DNA of 45,075 bases from a virus. A program made the position numbers and the translations under genes. Location of the stretch: IMG/VR virus record IMGVR_UViG_3300046507_000088, positions 1 through 45,075 of that record; one strand, 5' to 3'. Positions 7,157 to 14,378 of this stretch are shown piece after piece. The notes beneath the pieces are model-generated. The model saw only the letters and a list, made by a program, of their open reading frames with translations, ran no database searches and was not told the DNA's origin. How positions within the stretch are numbered: the stretch's first letter is position 1; each line of letters starts with the position of its first letter.

Positions 7157-7824
7157 AGCACGAACCGAACCCAAAGAAGCTGATGGGCGACAAGAAGCCC
7201 CCGCTGCATCTGCTGCCGCTGGCAGGGATGATCCATCAGTCGCTCGCACATCTGGACGGCGACAACAAGTACGGCTTCGAGAACTGGAACGATAAGCCGG
7301 TTGAGAAGCTGACGTATCTCGGCGCATTGCTGCGTCATGCTGAACTGTACAAGTACGGCGAGAGCTACAGCCGCGATACCAACGTGCACAACCTCGGCGC
7401 TGTTATGGCGTGCTGCGCTATCCTGATCGACGCCGAAGTGAACGGCAACCTGATCGACAACACGAAGCACAGCAAGGCGACGTGCGATCTTATGCACCAG
7501 ATGGAAGCAACTGTTATGGCGCTGAACAACATGCAGCGCGAGCGTGATGCTGCGAAGGAGCAGGAGCGCAAGGATCAGTCGTGGGCCGATGCCGCGAATG
7601 AAGATGCAGACGGACGTTCACCATTCAACGCTGCGCAGTGGCGCGCAGACAAGTTCACGACGCTGCACACGGATGCTATGGCGCGAATGTATGGCAAGAA
7701 CACTGCCGGCTCTGATCGTCGAGAGACGACGGACGAGCCGCTGCGTACTTGCCGCGACTGCAAGTGCTGGTCGGCGTGCTCTCGTATGGGACAGTGTATC
7801 GGTGCTGAAGCAACACACGATTGA
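7153..7824 (+). CDS. dATP/dGTP diphosphohydrolase-domain protein with Cys-rich tail
   Basis: 223 residues from GTG 7153, overlapping the previous stop. Residues about 14-105 match the dATP/dGTP diphosphohydrolase N-terminal family (formerly DUF5664): KPPLHLLPLAGM, KYGFENW, YLGALLRHAE and HNLGAVMACCAILID. Known relatives hydrolyse dGTP or dATP to the monophosphate; the MazZ branch feeds 2-aminoadenine synthesis, but no PurZ-like gene is present here. A low-complexity linker leads to a C-terminal Cys cluster (CRDCKCWSACSRMGQC) that could bind zinc. Fusion to this tail is unusual. Confidence 0.75.
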   Translation: MKHEPNPKKLMGDKKPPLHLLPLAGMIHQSLAHLDGDNKYGFENWNDKPVEKLTYLGALLRHAELYKYGESYSRDTNVHNLGAVMACCAILIDAEVNGNLIDNTKHSKATCDLMHQMEATVMALNNMQRERDAAKEQERKDQSWADAANEDADGRSPFNAAQWRADKFTTLHTDAMARMYGKNTAGSDRRETTDEPLRTCRDCKCWSACSRMGQCIGAEATHD

Positions 7825-8119
7825 TCTTCGCATCGTCGGAGTACGTGAGAACAAGCGTAAGCCAGGTACAGCCTCGTACCTACTAGCGCAGTTCACTACG
7901 CTGAACGGTAGGTGCAGGCCGGTTACGACTGAGATTGCTATCGGTCCCGGTTACATGACTCCGCGCCAGCAAGAAGCGATTATCGCACTACAGAAGATGC
8001 ACCGCTTCATCCCGTACTATGCAGAAGTTCTGTACACCGACGACCCCAAGTTCGTGATCGGTAGTCCGACATTCAAGCGCTGGCGAACAGCGCAAGACGT
8101 TGCGAACTGCGCCGCGTAG
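7802..8119 (+). CDS. Hypothetical protein, 105 aa
   Basis: GTG 7802 lies inside the end of the preceding gene (22-nt overlap). The product is basic with alternating hydrophobic residues (TIDLRIVGVRENK, TSYLLAQF-type pattern), suggesting a beta-rich fold. No recognised motif. It is in the compact nucleotide-metabolism/replication operon. Confidence 0.6.
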   Translation: MLKQHTIDLRIVGVRENKRKPGTASYLLAQFTTLNGRCRPVTTEIAIGPGYMTPRQQEAIIALQKMHRFIPYYAEVLYTDDPKFVIGSPTFKRWRTAQDVANCAA

Positions 8120-8258
8120 GCCACGTAGACGCACTCATAGAGGAACCAGCACTCGGCGCTTCATACCCGAAATGATGGAGCTTGAAGAGTGCGAGTGGCC
8201 TGAAGAAGACGAAATTGAAGACTGGTACATCCACCAACCGAAACAAGGAACAACATGA
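8100..8258 (+). CDS. Small protein, basic N-terminus and acidic C-terminus
   Basis: The frame is open from TTG 8100 to TGA 8256-8258, 52 residues: an Arg-rich first half (RRPRRRTHRGTSTRR) and an acidic second half (MMELEECEWPEEDEIEDWY). Its stop overlaps the ATG of the lipoprotein gene (ATGA), the coupling pattern seen throughout this operon, which is the main support. An internal ATG at 8172 would give a 28-residue acidic peptide instead. Confidence 0.45.
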   Translation: MRTAPRRPRRRTHRGTSTRRFIPEMMELEECEWPEEDEIEDWYIHQPKQGTT

Positions 8259-8494
8259 AGAAGAAGATCATTGCAGCCGTTGCGCTGCTCGCTTTGGCGT
8301 GGGCCGGTATCTTCGGCCTCGCTGCTTGCGGCAAGCATCCTGAGCCCGTGAAGGTGCATGCTCCGTACACTGTCACGCCGACTGCCAAGCAGGCGGAAGT
8401 GAAGGTCATCAAGAAGCGCCCGCAGCGCCGTGTTGTGCACAAGGCGGCAGCGCCTACGTGCACTTCGTCCTTCCTCGGCATCCCTACCTGCTGA
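8255..8494 (+). CDS. Small lipoprotein
   Basis: 79 residues. The N-terminus MKKKIIAAVALLALAWAGIF followed by GLAAC is a lipoprotein signal peptide with the acylated Cys at about residue 25. The mature part is a basic, Pro/Lys-rich stretch ending in two Cys (CTSSFLGIPTC), which could form a disulfide. Possible roles are outer-membrane spanin or superinfection exclusion, but no inner-membrane spanin gene is adjacent. ATG overlaps the previous stop, and its TGA overlaps the next ATG. Confidence 0.7.
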   Translation: MKKKIIAAVALLALAWAGIFGLAACGKHPEPVKVHAPYTVTPTAKQAEVKVIKKRPQRRVVHKAAAPTCTSSFLGIPTC

Positions 8495-9051
8495 TGGATC
8501 AGGGGCGGGTTGTATCCGCTCTGGCCTTGTTGAGTAAGATCAACAAGGCTGGATACAAAGCGGTCATCTGCGGTGGCTACGTTCGCGACACGATCTGCGA
8601 CAAGCCAATCCGCGACATCGATCTGTACGTTGCTGAAGGCGACTACGAGGCAGTGTACCTGATGCTCTCAGGTACGCACGCATTCCTGTCAGAGATCAAC
8701 GAGAGCAGTCCTGAGTACGTGCACCAGAACGTAGCGCATCAGGAAGAGTTCGATCTAATCGACAATCTTCGCGCAGACCTTCCTACCGATCGTATCAACC
8801 TGATCGGGCTTCGGCATCACGAAGACAAGGCGCTGAACGTCGGAGCCGTTATCAGCAAGTTCAATCTAGGCATCTGCAAGGCTGGTATCGAGCTTACCGC
8901 AGGACGCATCGTCATCGGTGACGAGTTCAGGCGCGACTACAAGGACAAGCAGATCACGCTGTATCGAACGGACTGGGGGCACGAGGCCAGCCTCAAGCAG
9001 TTCATCAAGCTCCAAGAGAAGTATCCGTGGCCGTTACGAGTTCACAAATAG
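8494..9051 (+). CDS. CCA-adding/poly(A) polymerase-like nucleotidyltransferase
   Basis: 185 residues; ATG overlaps the previous TGA. Residues about 29-50 carry CGGYVRDTICDKPIRDIDLY, the class II polymerase-beta nucleotidyltransferase signature (GG, RD and D-x-D metal-binding Asp pair). Only the head domain is present; the body that CCA-adding enzymes use to hold tRNA is missing. So it may modify RNA ends, nucleotides or a protein rather than perform complete CCA addition. Nucleotide transfer is well supported, the substrate is not. Confidence 0.8.
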   Translation: MDQGRVVSALALLSKINKAGYKAVICGGYVRDTICDKPIRDIDLYVAEGDYEAVYLMLSGTHAFLSEINESSPEYVHQNVAHQEEFDLIDNLRADLPTDRINLIGLRHHEDKALNVGAVISKFNLGICKAGIELTAGRIVIGDEFRRDYKDKQITLYRTDWGHEASLKQFIKLQEKYPWPLRVHK

Positions 9052-9064
9052 GAAGGGATGTTCG

Positions 9065-9316
9065 ATGTTGTTTAGCGCCATCGACGACAAGCAGGCGGTG
9101 ATCCGCAACACGAAGAACGGTGTGTTCAAGCAGGTCAAGCTGTACGAGCGTAACGGTGACATCTACGCGGCTGCTGCTGGCGGCTTCATTCGACTTCTGA
9201 TCGATGGCCGCACGTCGCATCCGAACATGAAGTGGGATGACATCGAGGTGCGGTACGAGCCGGTGAACAATCTCTACGGCAGCATCAAGCTCGTTGAACA
9301 GCGGGCGGTGCAGTGA
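9065..9316 (+). CDS. Hypothetical protein, 83 aa
   Basis: ATG 9065 follows GGAAGGGATG at 9051-9060, which provides a Shine-Dalgarno sequence. The sequence (FKQVKLYERNGDIYAAAAGG, then FIRLLIDGRTSHPNMKWDDI) looks like a small beta-barrel or beta-sheet domain. Function not recognised. The stop overlaps the next ATG. Confidence 0.6.
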   Translation: MLFSAIDDKQAVIRNTKNGVFKQVKLYERNGDIYAAAAGGFIRLLIDGRTSHPNMKWDDIEVRYEPVNNLYGSIKLVEQRAVQ

Positions 9317-9444
9317 TGGACGAGGACGAGAGCATTGAGTGCGACCTGTGTGGCGAAGTCGTCGCACTGGACGAGCAAGAGCAGGGCACGTGCCTTGACT
9401 GCTGCGAGCGTGAGCACCAACGCTGGGAGCGAGTGACTGTATAA
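9316..9444 (+). CDS. 42-aa zinc-ribbon protein
   Basis: MDEDESIECDLCGEVV followed by CLDCC gives two CxxC knuckles about 17 residues apart, so a zinc ribbon is likely. Starts at ATG overlapping the previous TGA and ends at TAA 9442-9444, overlapping the DNA polymerase CTG start at 9437. GGGAG near its end (9425-9429) appears to serve the polymerase gene. Confidence 0.65.
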   Translation: MDEDESIECDLCGEVVALDEQEQGTCLDCCEREHQRWERVTV

Positions 9445-11698
9445 GGTATTCGACTTGGAGACGGAGACGCACAGTAGCTACAAGCGAAAAGCGTCTCCGT
9501 TCGACGAGCGCAATTGGGTGGTCGCTCGCGGATGGAAGAACCAAGGTGACAAGATTTGCTCTTGGACCTATCACCCTACGCACGACAGAACTACAACGCT
9601 GAAGATCGAACCGCACATCACTATGCTGGTCGGCTTCAACATCAAGTACGATCTGCTTTGGGAAATGTGCCAAGGCAACGAGGAGCTACGCGCATTCTAT
9701 AAGCGCGGGGGAAGAGTGTGGTGCTGCCAGTACGCAGAGTATCTGCTACGCGCTCAGCATCCCGACGCACATATGGCGTCGCTGAATGACACGGCACCGA
9801 AGTACGGCGGCACTACCAAGATCGATGAAGTGAAGGCCCTGTGGGATGCTGGCGTGCTTACGTCGGAGATACCCGAAGACCTGCTGATCGATTACTTGGT
9901 CGGCACGCCAGAGGAAGGCCGCAACGGCGGCGACATCCGCAACACGGAGCTAGTGTTCCTCGGCCAGATCAAGCGCGCCGTGGAGCAGGGCCAGATCAAG
10001 ATGATCCAAGACCGCATGGACGGTCTCTGCTGCACGACTGAAATGGAATACAACGGGCTCAAGGTAGACGTGCAGGAGGCTGCGCGCCGCCTGAAGGTGC
10101 TGCAAGCCGATCTGGCTGCGCAGGAAGCTGAGCTTGATACGTACGTGCCTGCTGACTGTCCCTTCGAGTTCAATTGGGGAAGCCGCGTACACGCTAGCTG
10201 CCTGATCTTCGGTGGTACTGTGAAGTACCAGAAGCAGGCACCGTACATTGACGAGGCAACCGGAGAGTTCGCCCGCAAGAAGGAAACTGCAACTCACTAC
10301 CTGCTGCACGACGGCGACACGACGGACCTAGAGCCCGGCGACAACAGCAAGCATCTGTACGTCACGTACCTGTCTGGCAAGAAGAAGGGCGAGTACAAGA
10401 CGAAGCAGGTTTCGGTGCTCGGTGAGATCAAGACCAAGTACCAGGACTTCTTCTACAGCTTCCCTCGCGCCACTGAGCCGAAGGAAGCGTGGGCCACGAA
10501 GAACAACGACGGCTACGGCGCTCCGATCTACAGCACAAGCGGCGACATCATCGTTGAGCTTGCTCTGCGCAACATCACGTTCGTGAAGGCTCTGCGCACG
10601 AAGCAGAAGCTCGATAAGGAGATCGGCACCTACTACGTCAAGCAGGACGCCAAGGGTGAGCTGTCTGGCATGCTGACTTGCGTGCAGCGTCACGACCATA
10701 TGATCCACCACAAGCTGAACCATACGAGCACGGTTACGTCTCGTCTGTCTTCATCTGATCCGAACGGACAGAACCTTCCACGCGGCGACAAGTCCGAAGT
10801 GAAGGCGATGTTCGTGAGCCGGTTCGGTGACGACGGCGAAATGATCGAGGCCGACTACAGCCAGCTTGAAGTCGTGGTGCAAGGCGTACTGACGAAAGAC
10901 GAACAACTATGCGAAGACCTACGGAACAAGGTGGACTTCCACTGCAAGCGTGTGGCAGCCAAATTCTTTTCCACCCGTCCCGAAGTGACATACGAGTATG
11001 CACTCGACTGGTGCAAGAACGAAGATCACCCGGACTACAAGGCGGGGAAGAAGGAACGGACGAAGTGCAAAATCTTCAGCTTCCAGCGAGCGTACGGAGC
11101 AGGCGCTGCGACTATTGCGGAAGAGACTGGTATGAGCCTTGAGGAAACTCAGGCTCTCATGCAGGCAGAGGACGAACTTTATCCAGGCGTTGTCACGTTC
11201 AACGCAGCAGTCGAAACTGCTGTCATCAAGTCAGCAGAACCTCTCCACGCTCTTGGAGACGATGGCAAGTGGAAGACTTACCGACGCGGATATTGGCAGG
11301 CTCCGACAGGAACTATGTACACATGGCGTAGCTATGATGCGCCTGAGTATGCACAGAAGCGTGGTAAGCTCGATACGTTCAATCCTCCTGAAATGAAGAA
11401 CTACCCGGTGCAGGGCACTGGTGGTGAGTTCGTGCAGAGTGCAGGAGGACGGTTGTGGCGGCAGTTCGTCGCTACAGATAACTACGGCGGCAAGGCGTTC
11501 CTCGTGAACACGGTGCACGACTGTAATTGGGCCGACAGCCACAAGACAGTGCGCGACCAAGTAGCCGCTGACATGAAGCGCATCATGGAAAGCATCCCCG
11601 AGTTCTACAACGAGCGATACGGCATGGACATCACTGTGCCGTTCCCGGTTGAAGTCGAGTGCGGTCCGAACATGAATAAACTATCCCACTGGCATTGA
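9437..11698 (+). CDS. Family A DNA polymerase with 3'-5' exonuclease domain
   Basis: 753 residues from CTG 9437. The CTG start is chosen because GGGAG at 9425-9429 is 7 nt upstream, and because MYKVFDLETE includes exonuclease motif I (D-x-E). The next possible start, TTG 9455, would remove the catalytic Asp. Exo motif II is GFNIKYDLLW. Polymerase motifs: A, EADYSQLE near 472; B, KCKIFSFQRAYGAG near 544; C, VNTVHDCNW near 692. It replicates the phage genome with the primase, helicase and 5'-3' exonuclease. A long insert between motif-bearing blocks (about 230-400) is Lys-rich. Confidence 0.93.
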   Translation: MYKVFDLETETHSSYKRKASPFDERNWVVARGWKNQGDKICSWTYHPTHDRTTTLKIEPHITMLVGFNIKYDLLWEMCQGNEELRAFYKRGGRVWCCQYAEYLLRAQHPDAHMASLNDTAPKYGGTTKIDEVKALWDAGVLTSEIPEDLLIDYLVGTPEEGRNGGDIRNTELVFLGQIKRAVEQGQIKMIQDRMDGLCCTTEMEYNGLKVDVQEAARRLKVLQADLAAQEAELDTYVPADCPFEFNWGSRVHASCLIFGGTVKYQKQAPYIDEATGEFARKKETATHYLLHDGDTTDLEPGDNSKHLYVTYLSGKKKGEYKTKQVSVLGEIKTKYQDFFYSFPRATEPKEAWATKNNDGYGAPIYSTSGDIIVELALRNITFVKALRTKQKLDKEIGTYYVKQDAKGELSGMLTCVQRHDHMIHHKLNHTSTVTSRLSSSDPNGQNLPRGDKSEVKAMFVSRFGDDGEMIEADYSQLEVVVQGVLTKDEQLCEDLRNKVDFHCKRVAAKFFSTRPEVTYEYALDWCKNEDHPDYKAGKKERTKCKIFSFQRAYGAGAATIAEETGMSLEETQALMQAEDELYPGVVTFNAAVETAVIKSAEPLHALGDDGKWKTYRRGYWQAPTGTMYTWRSYDAPEYAQKRGKLDTFNPPEMKNYPVQGTGGEFVQSAGGRLWRQFVATDNYGGKAFLVNTVHDCNWADSHKTVRDQVAADMKRIMESIPEFYNERYGMDITVPFPVEVECGPNMNKLSHWH

Positions 11699-11716
11699 GC
11701 CAAAGAAGGAGACTAC

Positions 11717-12709
11717 ATGACCAAAGCATTGAGCATTGCAGAACTCGCAGCGATGGCTGCGGAGCAGGAAGATCAGACCGTCGAACAGACGATCACGTTC
11801 GACAACGAACCGCCTCCTGCCGGTGTCACAGTCGGCCGCTTCATCGAGTACATCGAACTCGGCAAGCACGACGGCGGATCGTATCAGGGCAAGGCGAAGC
11901 CGCCTGCGGATTATCTGCGGCTTACTTTCGAGCTTCTGCATCCGACGAAGAACATCAAGGAGTACGAGCACGAGGGTGAGCAGCGCGTGCGTGCTGATCG
12001 TGTCTCGATCCGCATCAGCAAGAAGCTCTCGGACAAGGCGAAGTTCAAGAAGCTGTTCAACGCTATGACCTACGGTCGCGACATCAAGCACATGGCGCAG
12101 ATGCTCGGCGAAGCGTTCATCATCACCATCTATCACAACGAGGTCGAGAAGGACGGCAAGAAGCGCGTGTACGTGAACCTCGACGACGACGGTGTGTACG
12201 GCGTCAAGGCCCCGTTCGTGGAAGACCCGCTGGAAGGTACCCGCAAGGACGTTCCGGTTCGTGAGCCGATCAGTCCGCTCCGTCTGTTCCTCTGGAACAA
12301 CCCGACGCAGGAGACGTGGGACACGCTGTTCATCGACGGTACCCGTACCGTGAAGAAGGACGGCGGCGGCGAAGAGGAAGTCAGCAAGAACTGGCTTCAG
12401 GAAAGCATCCTGTCCGCGCTGAACTACGAGGGCTCGCCCTTGCAGGCCATGCTCGGTGGCGTTGCCGATCTGCCGACCGACGAACAGCCGGAAGGCGAAC
12501 CTGAGCAGGAGCCGGAAGAAGAGACCGTGGTGGAAGAGAAGCCCGCCCCGGCTCCGAAGGCTGCTGCCCCGAAGGCTGTTGCGGCCAAGCCCGCCGCTAA
12601 GCCTGCTGCGAAGCCCGCTGGTAAGCCTGCCGCTGCTGCGGTGTCCAAGGCCCCGGCGAAAGCTGCGGCTCCTGCTGACGACGCGCTGGCTGCTCTCGGC
12701 CTCGTCTAA
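11717..12709 (+). CDS. Putative ssDNA-binding protein with Ala/Lys/Pro-rich tail
   Basis: 330 residues; the Shine-Dalgarno AAGGAG sits 6 nt before ATG. The folded part (about 35-255: VGRFIEYIELGKHD, LRLTFELLHPTKNIKEY, KLFNAMTYGRDIKHMAQMLG, YVNLDDDGVYGVKAP) is a type commonly encoded between polymerase and exonuclease in T7-like phages and often called a ssDNA-binding protein. The last 75 residues are acidic, then Ala/Lys/Pro repeats (KPAAKPAAKPAGKPA), ending DDALAALGLV. T7 gp2.5 and bacterial SSB also have acidic C-terminal tails that recruit replication partners. Function from position and tail is inference. Confidence 0.65.
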   Translation: MTKALSIAELAAMAAEQEDQTVEQTITFDNEPPPAGVTVGRFIEYIELGKHDGGSYQGKAKPPADYLRLTFELLHPTKNIKEYEHEGEQRVRADRVSIRISKKLSDKAKFKKLFNAMTYGRDIKHMAQMLGEAFIITIYHNEVEKDGKKRVYVNLDDDGVYGVKAPFVEDPLEGTRKDVPVREPISPLRLFLWNNPTQETWDTLFIDGTRTVKKDGGGEEEVSKNWLQESILSALNYEGSPLQAMLGGVADLPTDEQPEGEPEQEPEEETVVEEKPAPAPKAAAPKAVAAKPAAKPAAKPAGKPAAAAVSKAPAKAAAPADDALAALGLV

Positions 12710-13782
12710 TGCAAATCAACGGCATCGACCTAGACGGTCTAGCGCACGATGCTGAGACGGTGGAGTACCCGGCGCAAGTCGCCGGGCGCACCGTCCACAT
12801 TGACGCTGACTTTCTCGCCTACCAAGTCACGGCAGAGAGCGCTGACGGTACTACCGACAAGACATACGAGGACATGCAACACAATGCGGAAGTGGCTGTT
12901 GAACATCTTCGTGGGCTCGCTGCTGCTGATGATGTGCATCTACATCTTACGCCGTCCACGTCGAACAAGGGTGATCGATATAATCTCGCGGTCATCAAAG
13001 AGTACCAAGGTAACAGGGTCGATAAACCCAAGCCACGATACCTTGGGATCATGCGAGAGTGGTTGGTTAAGCGATACCCAGGCACACTACATCAGTTCTG
13101 TGAGGCTGACGACGGGATGTCCTCTGCACAGTATGCTGCAATCGCACGAGGCGAACGCAACCTAAGCATCATCGCGTCCAAGGACAAAGACCTGAACATG
13201 GTGCCGGGTTTGCATCTGGACTGGAACACAGGACAGATCACCGACACGTGGAACGGTGAGAACGACTTCGGTGAAGTGAAGCTCGTTGAGCGCACGATGC
13301 CTAGCGGTAGCGTGAAGCTGCTCAAGGGATATGGTCACAAGTTCTTTTGGGCTCAGATGCTGATCGGAGATACTGCGGACAACATCAGTGGTCTGCCAGC
13401 GATCCCAGGTCATGTCCTGAACTTCATCAAGCCGACGAAGGCAATCCTCAAAGCGAAGGCTGTGCTTGAAGACGATACAGCGAGCGACGTGAAGAAGGAG
13501 AAGGCGCAGAAGGTACTGGACGAGCGGCCGGATGGGCAGTGCGGACCAGCCACCGCGATCCTGATCCTAGACGTGCTCGATAATGCGCGGACGGCGTATC
13601 ACACTGTCAAGAATATGTACAGACGATACGGCGAGAGCGTGGGCTTCGTGCATCACAAGACAGGCGATCCAGTGCAGTGGGGCAAAGCATTCGCATCTGA
13701 AGGACAGTTGCTCTGGATGCGGCAGAACTCCACTGATCCTAACTGCGTATTGAACTATTGGCGGGAGTGTGCAGCGGCATGA
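12709..13782 (+). CDS. 5'-3' exonuclease (T7 gp6 / FEN-like)
   Basis: 357 residues; ATG overlaps the previous TAA. PIN/FEN-type signatures: HIDADFLAYQ near 28 with metal-binding Asp, NLAVIKEYQGNR near 95, a CEADDGMSSA acidic cluster near 133, and IASKDKDLNMVPG near 157. LIGDTADNISGLPAIPG near 222 is the helix-hairpin-helix DNA-binding loop with Asp residues. It should remove RNA primers and degrade host DNA. Confidence 0.87.
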   Translation: MQINGIDLDGLAHDAETVEYPAQVAGRTVHIDADFLAYQVTAESADGTTDKTYEDMQHNAEVAVEHLRGLAAADDVHLHLTPSTSNKGDRYNLAVIKEYQGNRVDKPKPRYLGIMREWLVKRYPGTLHQFCEADDGMSSAQYAAIARGERNLSIIASKDKDLNMVPGLHLDWNTGQITDTWNGENDFGEVKLVERTMPSGSVKLLKGYGHKFFWAQMLIGDTADNISGLPAIPGHVLNFIKPTKAILKAKAVLEDDTASDVKKEKAQKVLDERPDGQCGPATAILILDVLDNARTAYHTVKNMYRRYGESVGFVHHKTGDPVQWGKAFASEGQLLWMRQNSTDPNCVLNYWRECAAA

Positions 13783-13997
13783 GGTATAGAAACGGCATCA
13801 TCGTCCTCGTACCTTGGTGCGACTTCGAGAACAACCGCAACCACTCACGCTTCGCCTTCGATGGCGACGTGGACAAGAGACGCGTTCGGCGCATGTTGCG
13901 CCGGGCGATGAACGAGATTGGTATCCGGCCGCCGAAGTGGTGGCTGGACTTCTACATCAAGCATCGGTCCTATGGATACGGCGACCCCGGCGCGTAG
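13779..13997 (+). CDS. Hypothetical basic protein, 72 aa
   Basis: ATG 13779 overlaps the exonuclease stop (ATGA). Rich in Arg and Trp (DVDKRRVRRMLRRAMNEIGI, PPKWWLDFYIK). No known motif. Its 3' end overlaps the endonuclease VII gene by 26 nt. Probably a small nucleic-acid-associated phage protein, but this is composition-based only. Confidence 0.55.
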   Translation: MRYRNGIIVLVPWCDFENNRNHSRFAFDGDVDKRRVRRMLRRAMNEIGIRPPKWWLDFYIKHRSYGYGDPGA

Positions 13998-14373
13998 GAT
14001 AAAGACTTCCGAGATACCGATTGTCAAAGCGGCTATGCTCAAGGAGCAGGACTACACGTGCGTCCTGTGTCCTGAGCAGATCACCGTCGCTACGTCATGC
14101 CTCGACCACAACCACCGCACGGGACTAATACGGGGAGTGTTGTGTCGCAATTGCAACGGCATCGAAGGAAAGATATTCAACCTCGCTAATCGCGCAAAAC
14201 GTAATATGCCCGTCAAGGATTTCTTAGGCAGGGTTATCCTGTACTGGATCAAGCACGAGACTAACCAGACAGGGCTGTATCATCCACTGCACAAGACGGA
14301 TGACGAGAAGCGAGAACGGCGAAACAAGAAAGCGCGAACGCGGCGCACACTACTTAAGGCGAAGGCCCAATAA
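13972..14373 (+). CDS. Recombination endonuclease VII (HNH/His-Me finger)
   Basis: 133 residues from ATG 13972. Endonuclease VII family pattern: CVLC near 25, CLDHNHRTGLIRGVLCRNCN near 40-60 (DHNH catalytic core plus the CxxC zinc pairs). In T4 gp49 this family resolves branched DNA; T7 uses the unrelated gp3. The Lys/Arg-rich C-terminus fits DNA binding. Located between exonuclease and RNA polymerase, as in many phiKMV-like genomes. Confidence 0.85.
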   Translation: MDTATPARRIKTSEIPIVKAAMLKEQDYTCVLCPEQITVATSCLDHNHRTGLIRGVLCRNCNGIEGKIFNLANRAKRNMPVKDFLGRVILYWIKHETNQTGLYHPLHKTDDEKRERRNKKARTRRTLLKAKAQ

Positions 14374-14378
14374 CTAAA

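Noticed and set aside
7153-7824. Evidence for a 2-aminoadenine (Z) genome
   Set aside because: The dATP/dGTP diphosphohydrolase domain alone is not sufficient; no PurZ or DatZ-like gene was seen.
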